NCBI RefSeq assembly: GCF_000026105.1
Contig: NC_008027.1
Coordinates: forward strand, 616,501 to 680,500
Length of the DNA stretch: 64,000 nt
Reading direction: 5' to 3'
Source: Pseudomonas entomophila L48
GTDB taxonomy: Bacteria > Pseudomonadota > Gammaproteobacteria > Pseudomonadales > Pseudomonadaceae
Within the stretch, counting starts at the first letter, position 1. Each line of letters starts with the position of its first letter. The position numbers were made by a program, and so were the translations under genes. The notes under the pieces were generated by a model. It had not been told where the DNA came from. It made no database searches and worked only from the letters and a program-made list of their open reading frames with translations. Positions 47,156 through 56,241 of the stretch are shown piece after piece.

Positions 47156-47857
47156 ATGAGAGCGATCATGGTGTTCACCGGCCTGTTGCTGCTGACCGGG
47201 TGTGCCGGGCAGCAGCCCGACAGCCTGGCCCGGCTGTTCAATGGCGGCGCCTGCGGCAAGCCTGACGCCGACCAGCAACTGAGCCTGGACATGGCCGACC
47301 AGATGATCGACGAGGGTCGCCCCCATGCCGGCCTGGCGCATCTGGAACAGTTGCCCGACACGCTGGAAGCGGTGCGCTTGCGCAAGGCCAAGGTGCTGCG
47401 CCAGCTCGGGCGCAGCGACGCCGAGCCGCTGTACCGCAGCCTGCTGGGTGGCTGCCTGGCGGCTGAGGGCGAGCATGGCCTGGGCCAGCTGGCCTCGGCC
47501 CGCGGCGACGATGTGCAGGCCCTGCGCCACCTGCAGCGCGCGGCGCGCCTGGCGCCCACCGACGAAAAGGTGCGCAACGACCTGGGGGTGGTGCAGATGA
47601 ACCTGGGGCATCACGAGGAGGCGCGTTTCGAGCTGCTCACCGCCATCGAACTGAAGGATGACAATCCGCTGCCGGCGCTCAACCTGGTGACCTTGGCGCT
47701 GGTGCAGGACAACTGGCGCCAGGCCGAGGACCTGGTGAACCGGCTGCGTCTGGGGCCCGCGCAGTTCGCCGAGGCCCAGGCGCGGGCACAGCAGATCAGG
47801 TCCACCGGGCGCGGTCCGCTGGCCAGCACGGCGCCGTCCACTTCGTTGCTCAATTGA
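47156..47857 (+). CDS. tadD: TPR lipoprotein TadD
   Basis: 233 aa. Signal and lipobox LLLLTGCAG, then TPR helices (LRHLQRAARLAPTDEKVRNDLGVVQMNLGHHEEARFELLTAIELKDDNP). TadD-type pilotin/assembly lipoprotein of the Tad system. It starts 11 nt after tadC. Confidence 0.92.
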   Translation: MRAIMVFTGLLLLTGCAGQQPDSLARLFNGGACGKPDADQQLSLDMADQMIDEGRPHAGLAHLEQLPDTLEAVRLRKAKVLRQLGRSDAEPLYRSLLGGCLAAEGEHGLGQLASARGDDVQALRHLQRAARLAPTDEKVRNDLGVVQMNLGHHEEARFELLTAIELKDDNPLPALNLVTLALVQDNWRQAEDLVNRLRLGPAQFAEAQARAQQIRSTGRGPLASTAPSTSLLN

Positions 47858-47869
47858 TCGGAGGTGACC

Positions 47870-48130
47870 ATGTGCAAACCCTGGATCGTCCTGGCCTGTC
47901 TTGCCCTGTCGCCGGTCAGTTGGGCGCAGGAGCCGCCCCGGCAGCCACGCCCGCAGACCGCCACCGAAGCGCTGTTGCAGGTCCAGGCCAGCAACCGTCA
48001 GGGGTCACGGATACCCCAGGTGCAGACCGACAAGGAGCGCGACCAGGCGATGCAGCGCTGGCTGGACAGCTACAAGTACGCGATCCCGGACTTCTACCGC
48101 TGGACCAAGGTCAATTCCTCCAACAACTGA
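47870..48130 (+). CDS. DUF3613 protein of the tad operon
   Basis: 86 aa from the ATG at 47870 with GGAGGT close before it. Signal peptide (CKPWIVLACLALSPVSWA), then a short mature protein with Gln/Arg-rich start and a conserved-looking DQAMQRWLDSYKYAIPDFY block. DUF3613 proteins are regular last genes of Pseudomonas tad operons; the function is not known. A four-unit REP cluster follows immediately. Confidence 0.8.
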   Translation: MCKPWIVLACLALSPVSWAQEPPRQPRPQTATEALLQVQASNRQGSRIPQVQTDKERDQAMQRWLDSYKYAIPDFYRWTKVNSSNN

Positions 48131-48132
48131 CG

Positions 48133-48316
48133 TGTAGGCGCCAGCCTTGCTGGCGAACCGCGGCTCACATCGAACTACCGTGTGGAACCGTTCGCCAGCA
48201 AGGCTGGCTCCTACAGGTCTGCAGCGGCTATTCACCCTGTAGGAGCCGGCTTGCCGGCGAACCATTCGCGCCTTGGAATACGCTGGGGTGCCGTTCGCCA
48301 GCAAGCTGGCGCCTAC
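48133..48316. repeat. Cluster of four alternating REP units
   Basis: Units at about 48133-48158 (+), 48190-48215 (-), 48239-48262 (+) and 48293-48316 (-), each of the gtaggcgccagccttgctggcgaa or gtaggagccggcttgccggcgaa kind. They occupy nearly all of the gap between the convergent tad operon end and pprB, making two stacked hairpins. Confidence 0.9.
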
Positions 48317-48324
48317 GATACGGC

Positions 48325-49101
48325 TCAGTGGGTGGTGAACCGCTGGTGCACCGGCGACGACCGCGGCGTCAAGGCCAGGGCCAGTTGCGTGCGGTTGTGC
48401 ATGTGGGTCAGGCGCAGCACCTGCGACACATAGAGCTTCACGGTGTTCTCGGTGATGCCCAGCTCGCAGGCGATCTGGTAGTTGGTCTTGCCCTTGCTCA
48501 CCAGCTTGGCCACCTCCAGCTGGCGCGGCGACAGCTTCTCGAACGCCGGTGGCAGTTCGGCCTCGCCTTCGTCGGTGTCGGTGGCACGGCGGTGAGCGCC
48601 CTGCCCACGGGCCTTCTCCAGGTCCTGATAAAGATCGTCGATGGACTCGGCCAGCTCCTGCAGGCGCTGGTTCAGGCTGCCCAGCTCGCGGAAGTTGCGC
48701 CGCCGCTCCAGCAACGCCTGCTCCTGGCGGCGCACGCCCTCGAGCAACTCGTCCAGGTCCATGGGCTTTTGGTAATAATCTGCAAAACCTTCGCGCAGGG
48801 CGCGGATCACATCCTGCTTGTCGGCCCGGCCGGTCAGCATGATCGCCTCGAACATGCGCTGCGGCCCGGTCATCTGTTTCAGCGCACGGACCAGCTCGAT
48901 GCCATCACGGTCAGGCATGTGCAGGTCGCAAAGAATCAGGCCGATGGCTTCGTCGGCCTTGTAGCATTCGATGGCCTCGGCCGTGGAATGGGCCGCTACG
49001 CAGCGATATCCCTCGCTTTCGAGGAACTCGCATAACTCTTCGACGATCATCGGCTGGTCATCGACAACCAGCATCTTCACCTCACTGATGGTTTTGCTCA
49101 C
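48325..49101 (-). CDS. pprB: Response regulator PprB (receiver + LuxR HTH)
   Basis: 258 aa from a GTG at 49101, with GGGAG 6 nt before it; the ORF extends upstream without a ribosome site. Receiver domain with acidic pair Asp14/Asp15 and phosphoacceptor Asp59 (LILCDLHMPD), a helical linker (NFRELGSLNQRLQELAESIDDLYQ), and a LuxR-type HTH (KLSPRQLEVAKLVSKGKTNYQIACELGITENTVKLYVSQVLR, in two parts). In P. aeruginosa PprB, phosphorylated by PprA, activates flp-tad-rcp. The gene order around it (fppA, tadF-like, pprA) matches that locus. Confidence 0.93.
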   Translation of the reverse strand: MSKTISEVKMLVVDDQPMIVEELCEFLESEGYRCVAAHSTAEAIECYKADEAIGLILCDLHMPDRDGIELVRALKQMTGPQRMFEAIMLTGRADKQDVIRALREGFADYYQKPMDLDELLEGVRRQEQALLERRRNFRELGSLNQRLQELAESIDDLYQDLEKARGQGAHRRATDTDEGEAELPPAFEKLSPRQLEVAKLVSKGKTNYQIACELGITENTVKLYVSQVLRLTHMHNRTQLALALTPRSSPVHQRFTTH

Positions 49102-49219
49102 GTTCAACTCCCTGTGAATGCGGCCCTGCTCCCGGGCCAGACGCTCTGGCAGGAAGAAAAGTAGTCGCACTTTGCAATTATGTATATGGACTGTAGACCG
49201 GTTCCGACCGCTGGGCCGA

Positions 49220-49690
49220 TTATTGGATCCACACGGCGGTCAGCAGGAAGCCCGCCAGCACATAAGGCGCAAAGGGCTGCTTGTCACCCACTTCTTCGGC
49301 GAGTTTTTGCAGGCGTTTCTTCACTTTCGGGTTGAGCAGGGTCCACAGCCGGCGCCTGCCGAACATCCAGGCCAGCACGGTGATCCCGGCGCCGATGAAG
49401 GTGCCGAGCACGTATTGCGGGCTGGTGGCCAGGGCCAGGGCGCCCATCAGCTTGACGTCGCCAGCACCGAAGCGGCCGAGCATGTAGCCGGGCAGGGTGA
49501 GCAGCATGACGATGGCCAGGGCCCAGCCGGCCTCGCTGGCGTCGGCGCCGATCCAGCTGTGGCCGGTGGCGAACAGCCAGGCCAGGGCGCAGCCCGCGAC
49601 ACCCAGGGTGAGGGTGTTGGAAATCTGCCGTTCACGGACATCTTGTTCAGTACACAAGGCAAGCCACATCAGGAGAACAATGCTTTGCAT
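49220..49690 (-). CDS. fppA: Type IV prepilin peptidase FppA (A24 family)
   Basis: 156 aa. The two catalytic Asp motifs are visible: EQDVRERQISN near the N-terminus and GAGDVKLMGAL (GxGD) in the middle. There are several membrane spans and a cytoplasmic Lys/Arg-rich loop near 110-125. It has no methyltransferase domain, as expected for FppA, which cuts Flp prepilin. The gap to pprB is 118 nt. Confidence 0.93.
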   Translation of the reverse strand: MQSIVLLMWLALCTEQDVRERQISNTLTLGVAGCALAWLFATGHSWIGADASEAGWALAIVMLLTLPGYMLGRFGAGDVKLMGALALATSPQYVLGTFIGAGITVLAWMFGRRRLWTLLNPKVKKRLQKLAEEVGDKQPFAPYVLAGFLLTAVWIQ

Positions 49691-49765
49691 TGGCAGAATG
49701 CCATCCCTATTCGTTGAACGGTTCTATGCTGTCAAACAGGTCTCACAGTCAGGGTAGACGCGATC

Positions 49766-50209
49766 ATGAAAGCAAGCCCGGCGGGACGGCAAAAAGGCGC
49801 GGCAGCCATCGAGTTTGTCGCGGTATTCATGGTGTTTTTCGCGGTGTTCTACGGTTTGGTGAGCTACACCCTGCCGATGCTGATGCTGCAGTCGTTCAAC
49901 CAGGCCAGCAGCGAGGCGGTGCGCCGCTGCGTGGCGGTGGACCCGAGCAGCCAGACCTACGAGCTGGACGTGCAGGGCCTGGCCCGCCAGGTGATCGGCC
50001 AGCAGCTGTCGTGGATGCCCAATGCGCTCGGTTTCAACCTGCTCACCGACACCCGGATCAGCGTGGGCACCGACAAGGTGCTGACCGTGGTCATCGACTA
50101 TCCGCGCACGCGCCTTACCCGTGTGCTGCCCACCTTGGTACTGCCGGTGGTCGGCGAGGTGCCCAAGCTGCCCGACCGGTTGCAGGCCCAGGCGAGCCTC
50201 CAGCTATGA
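49766..50209 (+). CDS. TadE/TadF-like pseudopilin
   Basis: 147 aa. Short basic leader (MKASPAGRQKGAAAIEF), with a Gly-Ala-Ala-Ala-Ile-Glu processing site and a hydrophobic helix (VAVFMVFFAVFYGLVSYTLPML), then a periplasmic part with the TadE-type SFNQASSEAVRRCVAVD. Minor pilin of the Flp pilus; it corresponds to the gene next to pprA in P. aeruginosa. It overlaps pprA by 4 nt. Confidence 0.85.
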   Translation: MKASPAGRQKGAAAIEFVAVFMVFFAVFYGLVSYTLPMLMLQSFNQASSEAVRRCVAVDPSSQTYELDVQGLARQVIGQQLSWMPNALGFNLLTDTRISVGTDKVLTVVIDYPRTRLTRVLPTLVLPVVGEVPKLPDRLQAQASLQL

Positions 50210-52842
50210 GTGGCGGGCTGTTCGACCGTTGGCGCGCAGCGCCTCCATCCGCCGTTGAACCACAAGCCTTGCCCGCCGTGGGCCTGCAACTGCTGCTTGA
50301 CGATCACGCGCAGGTTCTGCGCCTGTCCGGGCCGTTGCGCACCTTGCTGGCCTTGCCAGGGCGGCCGGGCGCGCGCCTGCATGACTACCTGCAACGACAC
50401 AGCTGGCTGGTGATCGAAGGCGAGCCCGGCGATTGGCAGGGGCAGCCCCTGGACCTTGATTTCAACACTGTGGTGGGCCATGCATTGCACACCCGCGGTT
50501 GGCTGCAGCGTCATGGGCCGGCCTGGTTGCTGCAACTGTTCGATATCGGTGATTTGTTGCGCGAGCAGCGTTGGGACCGCCAGCGGCCGTTGCTTGGCGA
50601 GATCGGACACGCCCTGCGTGAATGTGGTTCACAGCGTCTGGCGCAGACCGCCAGCGCTCAATTGCAGGTACTGGCCGAGCACTGGCAGGCGGCGTCGCTG
50701 CGCCTGATGCTGCGCGAGCCTGATGGCTGGCGCCATTACGCCAGCAGTGACAGTACGTGGCCTTGGCCGCAGGACAGCCGCCTGCAGACCCGATTGGACC
50801 GCTTGCCGGCAGCCACCCCGCTGGATGTGAGGGACGATCCGGAATTCCAGGCGTTGTGTGGTGGCGCTACATTGCTTCTGCTGCCCTACCGCCAAGGGCA
50901 GGATGCCGAAGCCTGGTTGCTGTGCGCCGGCGCCACGCAGGTGCCGGAGGCCGATATGGCACTGGCGTTGGTGCGAACCCTGGTCGAGCCGTTGCTGGCC
51001 CGCTTGTGGCGCCAGCAGTGGCAGCAGCAGTCCACGCATCTGGACGAGCTGCAGCGGCATTTGGGGGCAGGCTGGTGGGAATGGCCGGCGCAGGGGGATC
51101 TGCAACTGGATTCGGCGCTGGCTCAGGCGCTCGGCCTGCCACCCAAGGTCAGCCTTGGTCAATGGCTGGCCGGCCTGCATCCAGCCGACCGCGAGCCCGC
51201 GCAACTGGCACTGGCGCAGGCACGCGAAGGGCGCGCGTTGAACCTGAGCCTGCGATTGCTGGACGACGGTGCCCTGGAGGCCCCGCGCTGGTGGCAGTGG
51301 GTGGGCCAGCTGCAAGGGCAGCGGCTGCATGGCTTCCTGCTCGATATAAGCGTGCTCAAAGCTCAGGAGCAGCAGGCCGGAATGGCCCGCGCACGCCTGG
51401 AAAACCTGATCGCCAGCTCTCCCGCGGTGATCTATGTGCAGCGCTACGCCGACGGCGCGCTGCACAGCGACTTCTTCAGCGCCAGCCTGGCACCGCTTCT
51501 GGGCTGGGACGTCGATGGCGAGCTGGCGCGCCAGCCCGGCCTGGCCGTGCACCCGGACGACCGCCCGCTGTGGCTGGCCCGCACCCGCAGCCTGCTGCAC
51601 GAAGGCCAGGTGCGCTGCCGCTATCGGTTGCGCGACCAGCTCGGTGGCTATCACTGGATGCTCGACGAGGCCCGCCTGCTGCGCAACGAGCTCGGCCAGC
51701 CAGTAGAGGTGGTGGGGTTGTGGCTGGATGTCAGCGAGGCGACCGAGGCCGCCGAGCGCATGCGCCAGAGCGAGGAGCGCTACCGTGCGCTGGTGGAGGA
51801 CTCGCCGGCGATGATCTGCCGCTATCGTCCGGACCTGACCCTGGTGTTCGGCAACCGGCCGCTGGCCGACTACCTGCAATGCGCACCGGAACAGCTGTTG
51901 GGCGCCAACCTGGGCCAGTGGTTGTCCGACGCCCAGCGTGAAGCCTTCCTTGAACGCCTGCGGGCATTGACCCCGGAGCAGCCCTTGAGCAGCGCGGAAA
52001 TTTGCCTGCAACTGCCGGGCCGCGAGCATGCGTGGTGGGTGTGGGCCGACCGTGGCTTGTTCGACGCGCAGGGCCAGTTGTTGGAGATCCAGGCCGTGGG
52101 CCGCGACAACACCGAACTGCGCCGTAGCCAGCAACAGCTGTTACAGGGGGCCAAGATGGCCACCCTCGGCGAGTTGGCCACCGGCTTGGTGCACGAGATC
52201 AACCAGCCGCTCAATGTGATGCGCATGGCCGTGGCGAACGCCCTCAAGCGCCTGGAGATGGGCACGGCGGAGCCGGCCTACCTGGAAGACAAGCTGCGCC
52301 GCGTCGAGGCCCAGGTCGACCGCGCCTCGCGCCTGGTCGAGCACATGCGGGTGTATGGCCGGCGTTCGGCGCTTGAACCTGTGCCGTTCACCGCCTGGAG
52401 CGCGGTGGAGGGGGCCCGTGCGCTGCTGGACGAGAGCCTGCGTGGCAAGGGCGTGGACTTGAGCCTCGAGCCGCCGGCACAACAGCCGCTGGTACTCGGG
52501 CAGCAGGATCAGCTTGAGCAGGTGCTGATCAACCTGCTGGTCAATGCCCGCGACGCCTTGCTCGAACAGGGGCGTACGGGGGCGTGGATCCGGGTACGCC
52601 AGCAGCAGGCGGGCGAGCACCTGTGTCTGCTGGTCGAAGACAACGGCGGTGGCATCGACCCGCAGTTGCACGAACGTATCTTCGAGCCGTTCTTCACCAC
52701 CAAGCCGGCGGGCGTCGGCACCGGCCTGGGGCTGTCGGTGAGCCATGGCATCGTCAGCCAGATGGGTGGCCGCCTGAGCGTGGCCAACAGTACCGAGGGC
52801 GCCTGCTTCCGTATCGAGCTGCCGCTCTACAGCACCAACTGA
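50206..52842 (+). CDS. pprA: PprA-like PAS sensor histidine kinase
   Basis: 878 aa from the ATG at 50206, which overlaps the pseudopilin stop. Several PAS-type regions (about 390-520 and 530-640; LGWDVDGELARQPGLAVHPDDRPLW, SPAMICRYRPDLTLVFGNRPLADYL) precede a HisKA domain with phosphoacceptor His663 (LVHEINQPLN) and an ATPase domain with N box LINLLVNARDALL, G1 EDNGGGIDP, F box FFTTKP and G2 GTGLGLSVSHGIV. No membrane span is seen, so it is cytosolic. It should phosphorylate PprB. The stop overlaps the convergent tadG end by 16 bp. Confidence 0.92.
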   Translation: MSGGLFDRWRAAPPSAVEPQALPAVGLQLLLDDHAQVLRLSGPLRTLLALPGRPGARLHDYLQRHSWLVIEGEPGDWQGQPLDLDFNTVVGHALHTRGWLQRHGPAWLLQLFDIGDLLREQRWDRQRPLLGEIGHALRECGSQRLAQTASAQLQVLAEHWQAASLRLMLREPDGWRHYASSDSTWPWPQDSRLQTRLDRLPAATPLDVRDDPEFQALCGGATLLLLPYRQGQDAEAWLLCAGATQVPEADMALALVRTLVEPLLARLWRQQWQQQSTHLDELQRHLGAGWWEWPAQGDLQLDSALAQALGLPPKVSLGQWLAGLHPADREPAQLALAQAREGRALNLSLRLLDDGALEAPRWWQWVGQLQGQRLHGFLLDISVLKAQEQQAGMARARLENLIASSPAVIYVQRYADGALHSDFFSASLAPLLGWDVDGELARQPGLAVHPDDRPLWLARTRSLLHEGQVRCRYRLRDQLGGYHWMLDEARLLRNELGQPVEVVGLWLDVSEATEAAERMRQSEERYRALVEDSPAMICRYRPDLTLVFGNRPLADYLQCAPEQLLGANLGQWLSDAQREAFLERLRALTPEQPLSSAEICLQLPGREHAWWVWADRGLFDAQGQLLEIQAVGRDNTELRRSQQQLLQGAKMATLGELATGLVHEINQPLNVMRMAVANALKRLEMGTAEPAYLEDKLRRVEAQVDRASRLVEHMRVYGRRSALEPVPFTAWSAVEGARALLDESLRGKGVDLSLEPPAQQPLVLGQQDQLEQVLINLLVNARDALLEQGRTGAWIRVRQQQAGEHLCLLVEDNGGGIDPQLHERIFEPFFTTKPAGVGTGLGLSVSHGIVSQMGGRLSVANSTEGACFRIELPLYSTN

Positions 52843-54785
52843 GCGTGGCCGCTGGAGCAGCTCAGGTTGGCGCCGACCTGCGCGTTGGCCAGGTCGACGC
52901 CCAGGGTCTTGAGCAGGCCGTTGACCAGTGGGTCGAGCACCGGGCTGAGCAGGTTGCGGATCAGCGGTTCGAGGATGTTCTTCACACCGTCCAGCAGGCC
53001 AGCGGTCAGCACCAGCACCTGGCCCAACCCGCTGTTGGCAGTCGGCCGGTAGGCCTCCAGACGGATGCCAGTGAGGGTGTCGGACAGGCTGGAGACGACC
53101 TGGGCCTGGCCGCTGTCCATTGGCTGGTAGGTGGGCGGCTGGCCGATGTCGGTGGGGGCGAAGGCGCCGGCGAACACCAGGGGTTCCTCCGTGGGGTTGT
53201 TGCCCAGCACTTTGCTGTCCACCCGCAGGCCGATACCGCCCCCCGCGAAGGGCACCCGGGTGCCGCACGATGGCGGCAGGATCAGCAGGCGGCTGCAGAC
53301 GTTGGTGCCGATGTCGATCAGCGGCAGTGCCTTGACCACGGTGGTGCCCTGGCTGAGGAAGTCGGCCGGGGTGTCGAACTTGCCCACCGCGATCCTCGCC
53401 GCCGAGCGCTGGGTGAGGGTGGTCAGGCTCTTGGGCGAGCAGGTGTAGTTGTCTGGTGGCGCCGGGCGCAGGCGGCTGGTGGCCTCGGCCACCTCCACGC
53501 CGATATCGATATGGACCTTGTCTTCCAGCAGCTTGATGTCGCTGACCTTGCACGGCACACCGAGGGCGCAGGTCACCGATTGCAAGGTGCCCAGCAGGTT
53601 CAGGCTGAGCAGGTTGTTGAGCACGTTGGTCAGCGGCGCGGCCAGGTCCAGCACGGCGTTGGCCAGGCCGGCTATGCCGCCTAAAAGGGGCAGGTCGACA
53701 GACACCAGTGCCCGCACCTGGGCGGTGTGCACCCGCAGCTCGTCGCTGCGGGGGTCGCCGATGGCGGAAAGCTGCTGCGGTTCGATCACCCGTACCTGCA
53801 CCCGGCCACTGGCCACGCCCAGCAGGTTGATCGGCAGGTCGGCGTTGACCGCGCGCTCCTTGGCCGACAGCTGGATCACCCCCTGCACCAGCTGCAACAG
53901 TTGGATACTCGCATCCAGGCCGGCCTGGGCGGTGCCGTTCTGCAGGTCCAGCAAGTCGCCCAGTTGCAGGCCGGTGATCGGCAGATCGAGGGCAAGCTTG
54001 CCCAGGTTGGTGACCACGTCGGCGGCGGCGCCCCCCTGTTGCAGCACCTTGACCGCCGCTTGCAGCAAGGTCGTGGCGCTGGTGTCGAGGCTGAGCAATT
54101 TCTGGTAGTCGCCCACCTCGACGTTCAGGTCGATGGCCAGCTGGTCGAGGTAATGCAGCAGGTTGAGCTGGGTGTTGGCGATGCCCTGCCAGCCCAGCAG
54201 GTCGAGCTGCAATGTGCCGCCCAGGGCCTTGGTCAGTGCGTTGAGCAGCGAGCCCTGGCTGGCATTGACGGTGGCCAGGCTGCTGCGAATGCTCAGCATC
54301 GCCAAGGGCGGCATGGGGCTGGCGGCCACCGCGCTGGCATGCAGGGTGGTGGTGCGCGGCACGGTATTGCCCTGGACCATGGCAAACACCCCGGCGGCGA
54401 CGCTGGTGACCACCACATTGCTGACTTCGACCTTGATCGCCTCGTTGCGAGTGTTGTCGGCGACGAAGCGGCGCAGGTTGTCGTTGCCGGTGCGCAGGTA
54501 GCCGCAGCTGGCGATCAGCGGGTCGGTGACGGCTAAACCGTTGCGGGTGGCGGCGTTGCGGGCCAGGGCGAAGGCTTGCGGGCCGCTGCCGTTGCAGCTG
54601 GCCGAGTGTTCGGCGGCCTCCAGCGCGGCCATGTCGGCGATGCGCTGGAGCTTGCGTTGTTCGAGGTAGAGGCGGCCACTGTCGACCGACAGCAGCATGA
54701 ACAGCAGGGCCAGGCCCATGGTCAGCGCGGCCATCAGGCCGATCGCGCCCTGCTGGCGGGCGACGGAACGAGGAACCACGGGCAC
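52827..54785 (-). CDS. tadG: TadG-like pilus-associated protein
   Basis: 652 aa. The N-terminal TadE/G motif QQGAIGLMAALTMGLALLFMLLSVDSGRLYLEQRKLQRIADMAA (read in parts) is a classic pseudopilin-like anchor followed by a large extracytoplasmic part with many Leu/Val-Asn-Asp repeats and two Cys pairs (TCALGVPCK, SCGTR). In P. aeruginosa TadG sits beside pprB; here it is convergent to pprA. It probably anchors or regulates the pilus in the envelope. Confidence 0.85.
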   Translation of the reverse strand: MPVVPRSVARQQGAIGLMAALTMGLALLFMLLSVDSGRLYLEQRKLQRIADMAALEAAEHSASCNGSGPQAFALARNAATRNGLAVTDPLIASCGYLRTGNDNLRRFVADNTRNEAIKVEVSNVVVTSVAAGVFAMVQGNTVPRTTTLHASAVAASPMPPLAMLSIRSSLATVNASQGSLLNALTKALGGTLQLDLLGWQGIANTQLNLLHYLDQLAIDLNVEVGDYQKLLSLDTSATTLLQAAVKVLQQGGAAADVVTNLGKLALDLPITGLQLGDLLDLQNGTAQAGLDASIQLLQLVQGVIQLSAKERAVNADLPINLLGVASGRVQVRVIEPQQLSAIGDPRSDELRVHTAQVRALVSVDLPLLGGIAGLANAVLDLAAPLTNVLNNLLSLNLLGTLQSVTCALGVPCKVSDIKLLEDKVHIDIGVEVAEATSRLRPAPPDNYTCSPKSLTTLTQRSAARIAVGKFDTPADFLSQGTTVVKALPLIDIGTNVCSRLLILPPSCGTRVPFAGGGIGLRVDSKVLGNNPTEEPLVFAGAFAPTDIGQPPTYQPMDSGQAQVVSSLSDTLTGIRLEAYRPTANSGLGQVLVLTAGLLDGVKNILEPLIRNLLSPVLDPLVNGLLKTLGVDLANAQVGANLSCSSGHAQLVL

Positions 54786-54894
54786 TCCTTTGCCGGCCTT
54801 CGGCCCGGCAGCGCGGCGGCGGTCAAAGGAGTGTAGTCAAGGTGATGGCAAGTTGCCTTGGTCTGGGCGCTCGTGGAACTGCTGCCCTACCTCT

Positions 54895-54976
54895 GTAGGA
54901 GCGGCTTTAGCCGCGATCCAGGCACCGCGGTGTCTGGCACCCGCTCAGCGGGTGATCGCGGCTAAAGCCGCTCCTA
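54895..54976. repeat. REP inverted pair, gtaggagcggctttagccgc type
   Basis: Inverted units around about 35 bp, the same family as 12181-12263 and 27270-27352. It lies downstream of the DUF4136 pair and before tadG in its direction, roughly 80 bp upstream of the tadG start. Confidence 0.9.
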
Positions 54977-55004
54977 CACAGGGGGTGTGCAAGGTTTGAT
55001 GCCC

Positions 55005-55565
55005 TCAATGCGGCGGATACTGGCTGAGCACCTGCGCCACGGTCTTCTGGATCGCCGCGTTGCGCTCCTGCGGGCTGGGCGGGTAGTTATTCATGATCTG
55101 CTCGGCGCTGCCGCGCCACACCAGCTTGCCGTCGCGGCCATCGAACAGGTCGACCTGAATGGTCGCTACCTTGTAGTCGACGCTGCGGGTCTCGTTGTAC
55201 ATCGGCCCGCCCCAATAGCCACCCCAGTAACCGCCCCAGGCACCACCGTAGTTGGTGGTGATCTGCTGCTGGCGGTCCTCCACGATCAGGTAGGCGCGCA
55301 CCCTCACGTCAGGCTTGGCGTTGGCCAGGGTCGGGCGCAGGCCACGCTGGTCGAGCTGCTCGGCCACCGCCTGGCGGATGCGCTGCTCGGTCAGGTCGCT
55401 CTTGATGCGCGGATCGTCCGGGCGATAGTGCAGGCCCGGTTCCTGCCAGGCCCAGCTGCGGTAGGCGGCGAAGTCGCGACTGGCGTCGAAATCCTGCTGG
55501 ACGTTGTTGCTCGAGCAGGCCGCGAGCAACAGCGCGAAGGCGAGTAGAACGTGGCGGCGCAACAT
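55005..55565 (-). CDS. DUF4136 lipoprotein
   Basis: 186 aa. Lipobox FALLLAACSS, then a DUF4136-like domain beginning QDFDASRDFAAYRSWAW and ending with QVLSQYPPH; the central YGGAWGGYWGGYWGG is a Trp/Gly-rich insert. Envelope lipoprotein of unknown function. It follows the next DUF4136 gene by 20 nt, so the two form an operon of paralogues. Confidence 0.85.
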   Translation of the reverse strand: MLRRHVLLAFALLLAACSSNNVQQDFDASRDFAAYRSWAWQEPGLHYRPDDPRIKSDLTEQRIRQAVAEQLDQRGLRPTLANAKPDVRVRAYLIVEDRQQQITTNYGGAWGGYWGGYWGGPMYNETRSVDYKVATIQVDLFDGRDGKLVWRGSAEQIMNNYPPSPQERNAAIQKTVAQVLSQYPPH

Positions 55566-55585
55566 GATGGTTCTCCGGGGCGAAG

Positions 55586-56221
55586 TTAACTGGGAGGATA
55601 GCCGCTCAGCGCCTTGTCCACCGATTCGCGCAGGGCGTTTTCGCGATCACGCGGCGAGTCCTTGCCACTGCCACTCTCGGCGCTGGCACTCCACACCGGC
55701 TGGCCGTTGCGGGCATCGAACAGGTCGATGCGCACCACCAGCACCTCGACCTCGTAGGTGCGCACGATCGGCACGCTGCCATAGGCGCCATAGCCGTTGC
55801 GGTAGCCACCGTAGCCGATGCTGCCGTAGGGGTACGGGCCGTAGTAGGGGTCGTAGTAGTCGTAGTCGCGCACCTGGCGCAGGCGCCGCTCCAGACGCAG
55901 GTCGGCGCTGACCAGCAGGTCGGCGGGGCCATTGCGCGCCGGGCGCAGGCCGTGCTGGTCGAGGGCGCTGCTCACCGCGTCGGCGAGCTGGGCGGGGTCG
56001 GCGCTGGCCATGCCGCTGGGTAACTGGTTGTTGCGCCAGCTCCAGCTGCGATAGCGCCCGTAGTCGCGTGGCGCGGCCGGGTAGGCACTGGCGTCGAAGG
56101 TGTTGGCCGCTTGGGGCGGCGCCGGTGGCAGGGGATTGCTGCTGGCCACGTAGGGGTTGCTGCCCTGGCAGGCGGCCAGGGCAAGGGGCAGCAGGGCCAG
56201 GCAGAGCGAGCGATACAGCAT
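55586..56221 (-). CDS. DUF4136 lipoprotein with Tyr/Gly-rich insert
   Basis: 211 aa from the ATG at 56221 ([18 protein letters not shown] lipobox). A Pro/Ala-rich start, then the domain ([38 protein letters not shown]), with a Tyr/Gly-rich insert around residues 125-150, and a C-terminus [11 protein letters not shown] parallel to its neighbour. Paralogue of 55005-55565. The insert may be a low-complexity surface loop. It lies 20 nt after cmoM on the same strand. Confidence 0.85.
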   Translation of the reverse strand: MLYRSLCLALLPLALAACQGSNPYVASSNPLPPAPPQAANTFDASAYPAAPRDYGRYRSWSWRNNQLPSGMASADPAQLADAVSSALDQHGLRPARNGPADLLVSADLRLERRLRQVRDYDYYDPYYGPYPYGSIGYGGYRNGYGAYGSVPIVRTYEVEVLVVRIDLFDARNGQPVWSASAESGSGKDSPRDRENALRESVDKALSGYPPS

Positions 56222-56241
56222 GGTTTCTCCTGGCCTTGGTG

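Noticed and set aside
48133..48316. CRISPR-like array of repeats
   Set aside because: The units alternate in orientation and match REP sequences seen elsewhere in the window; spacers are not unique protospacer-like segments of constant length.
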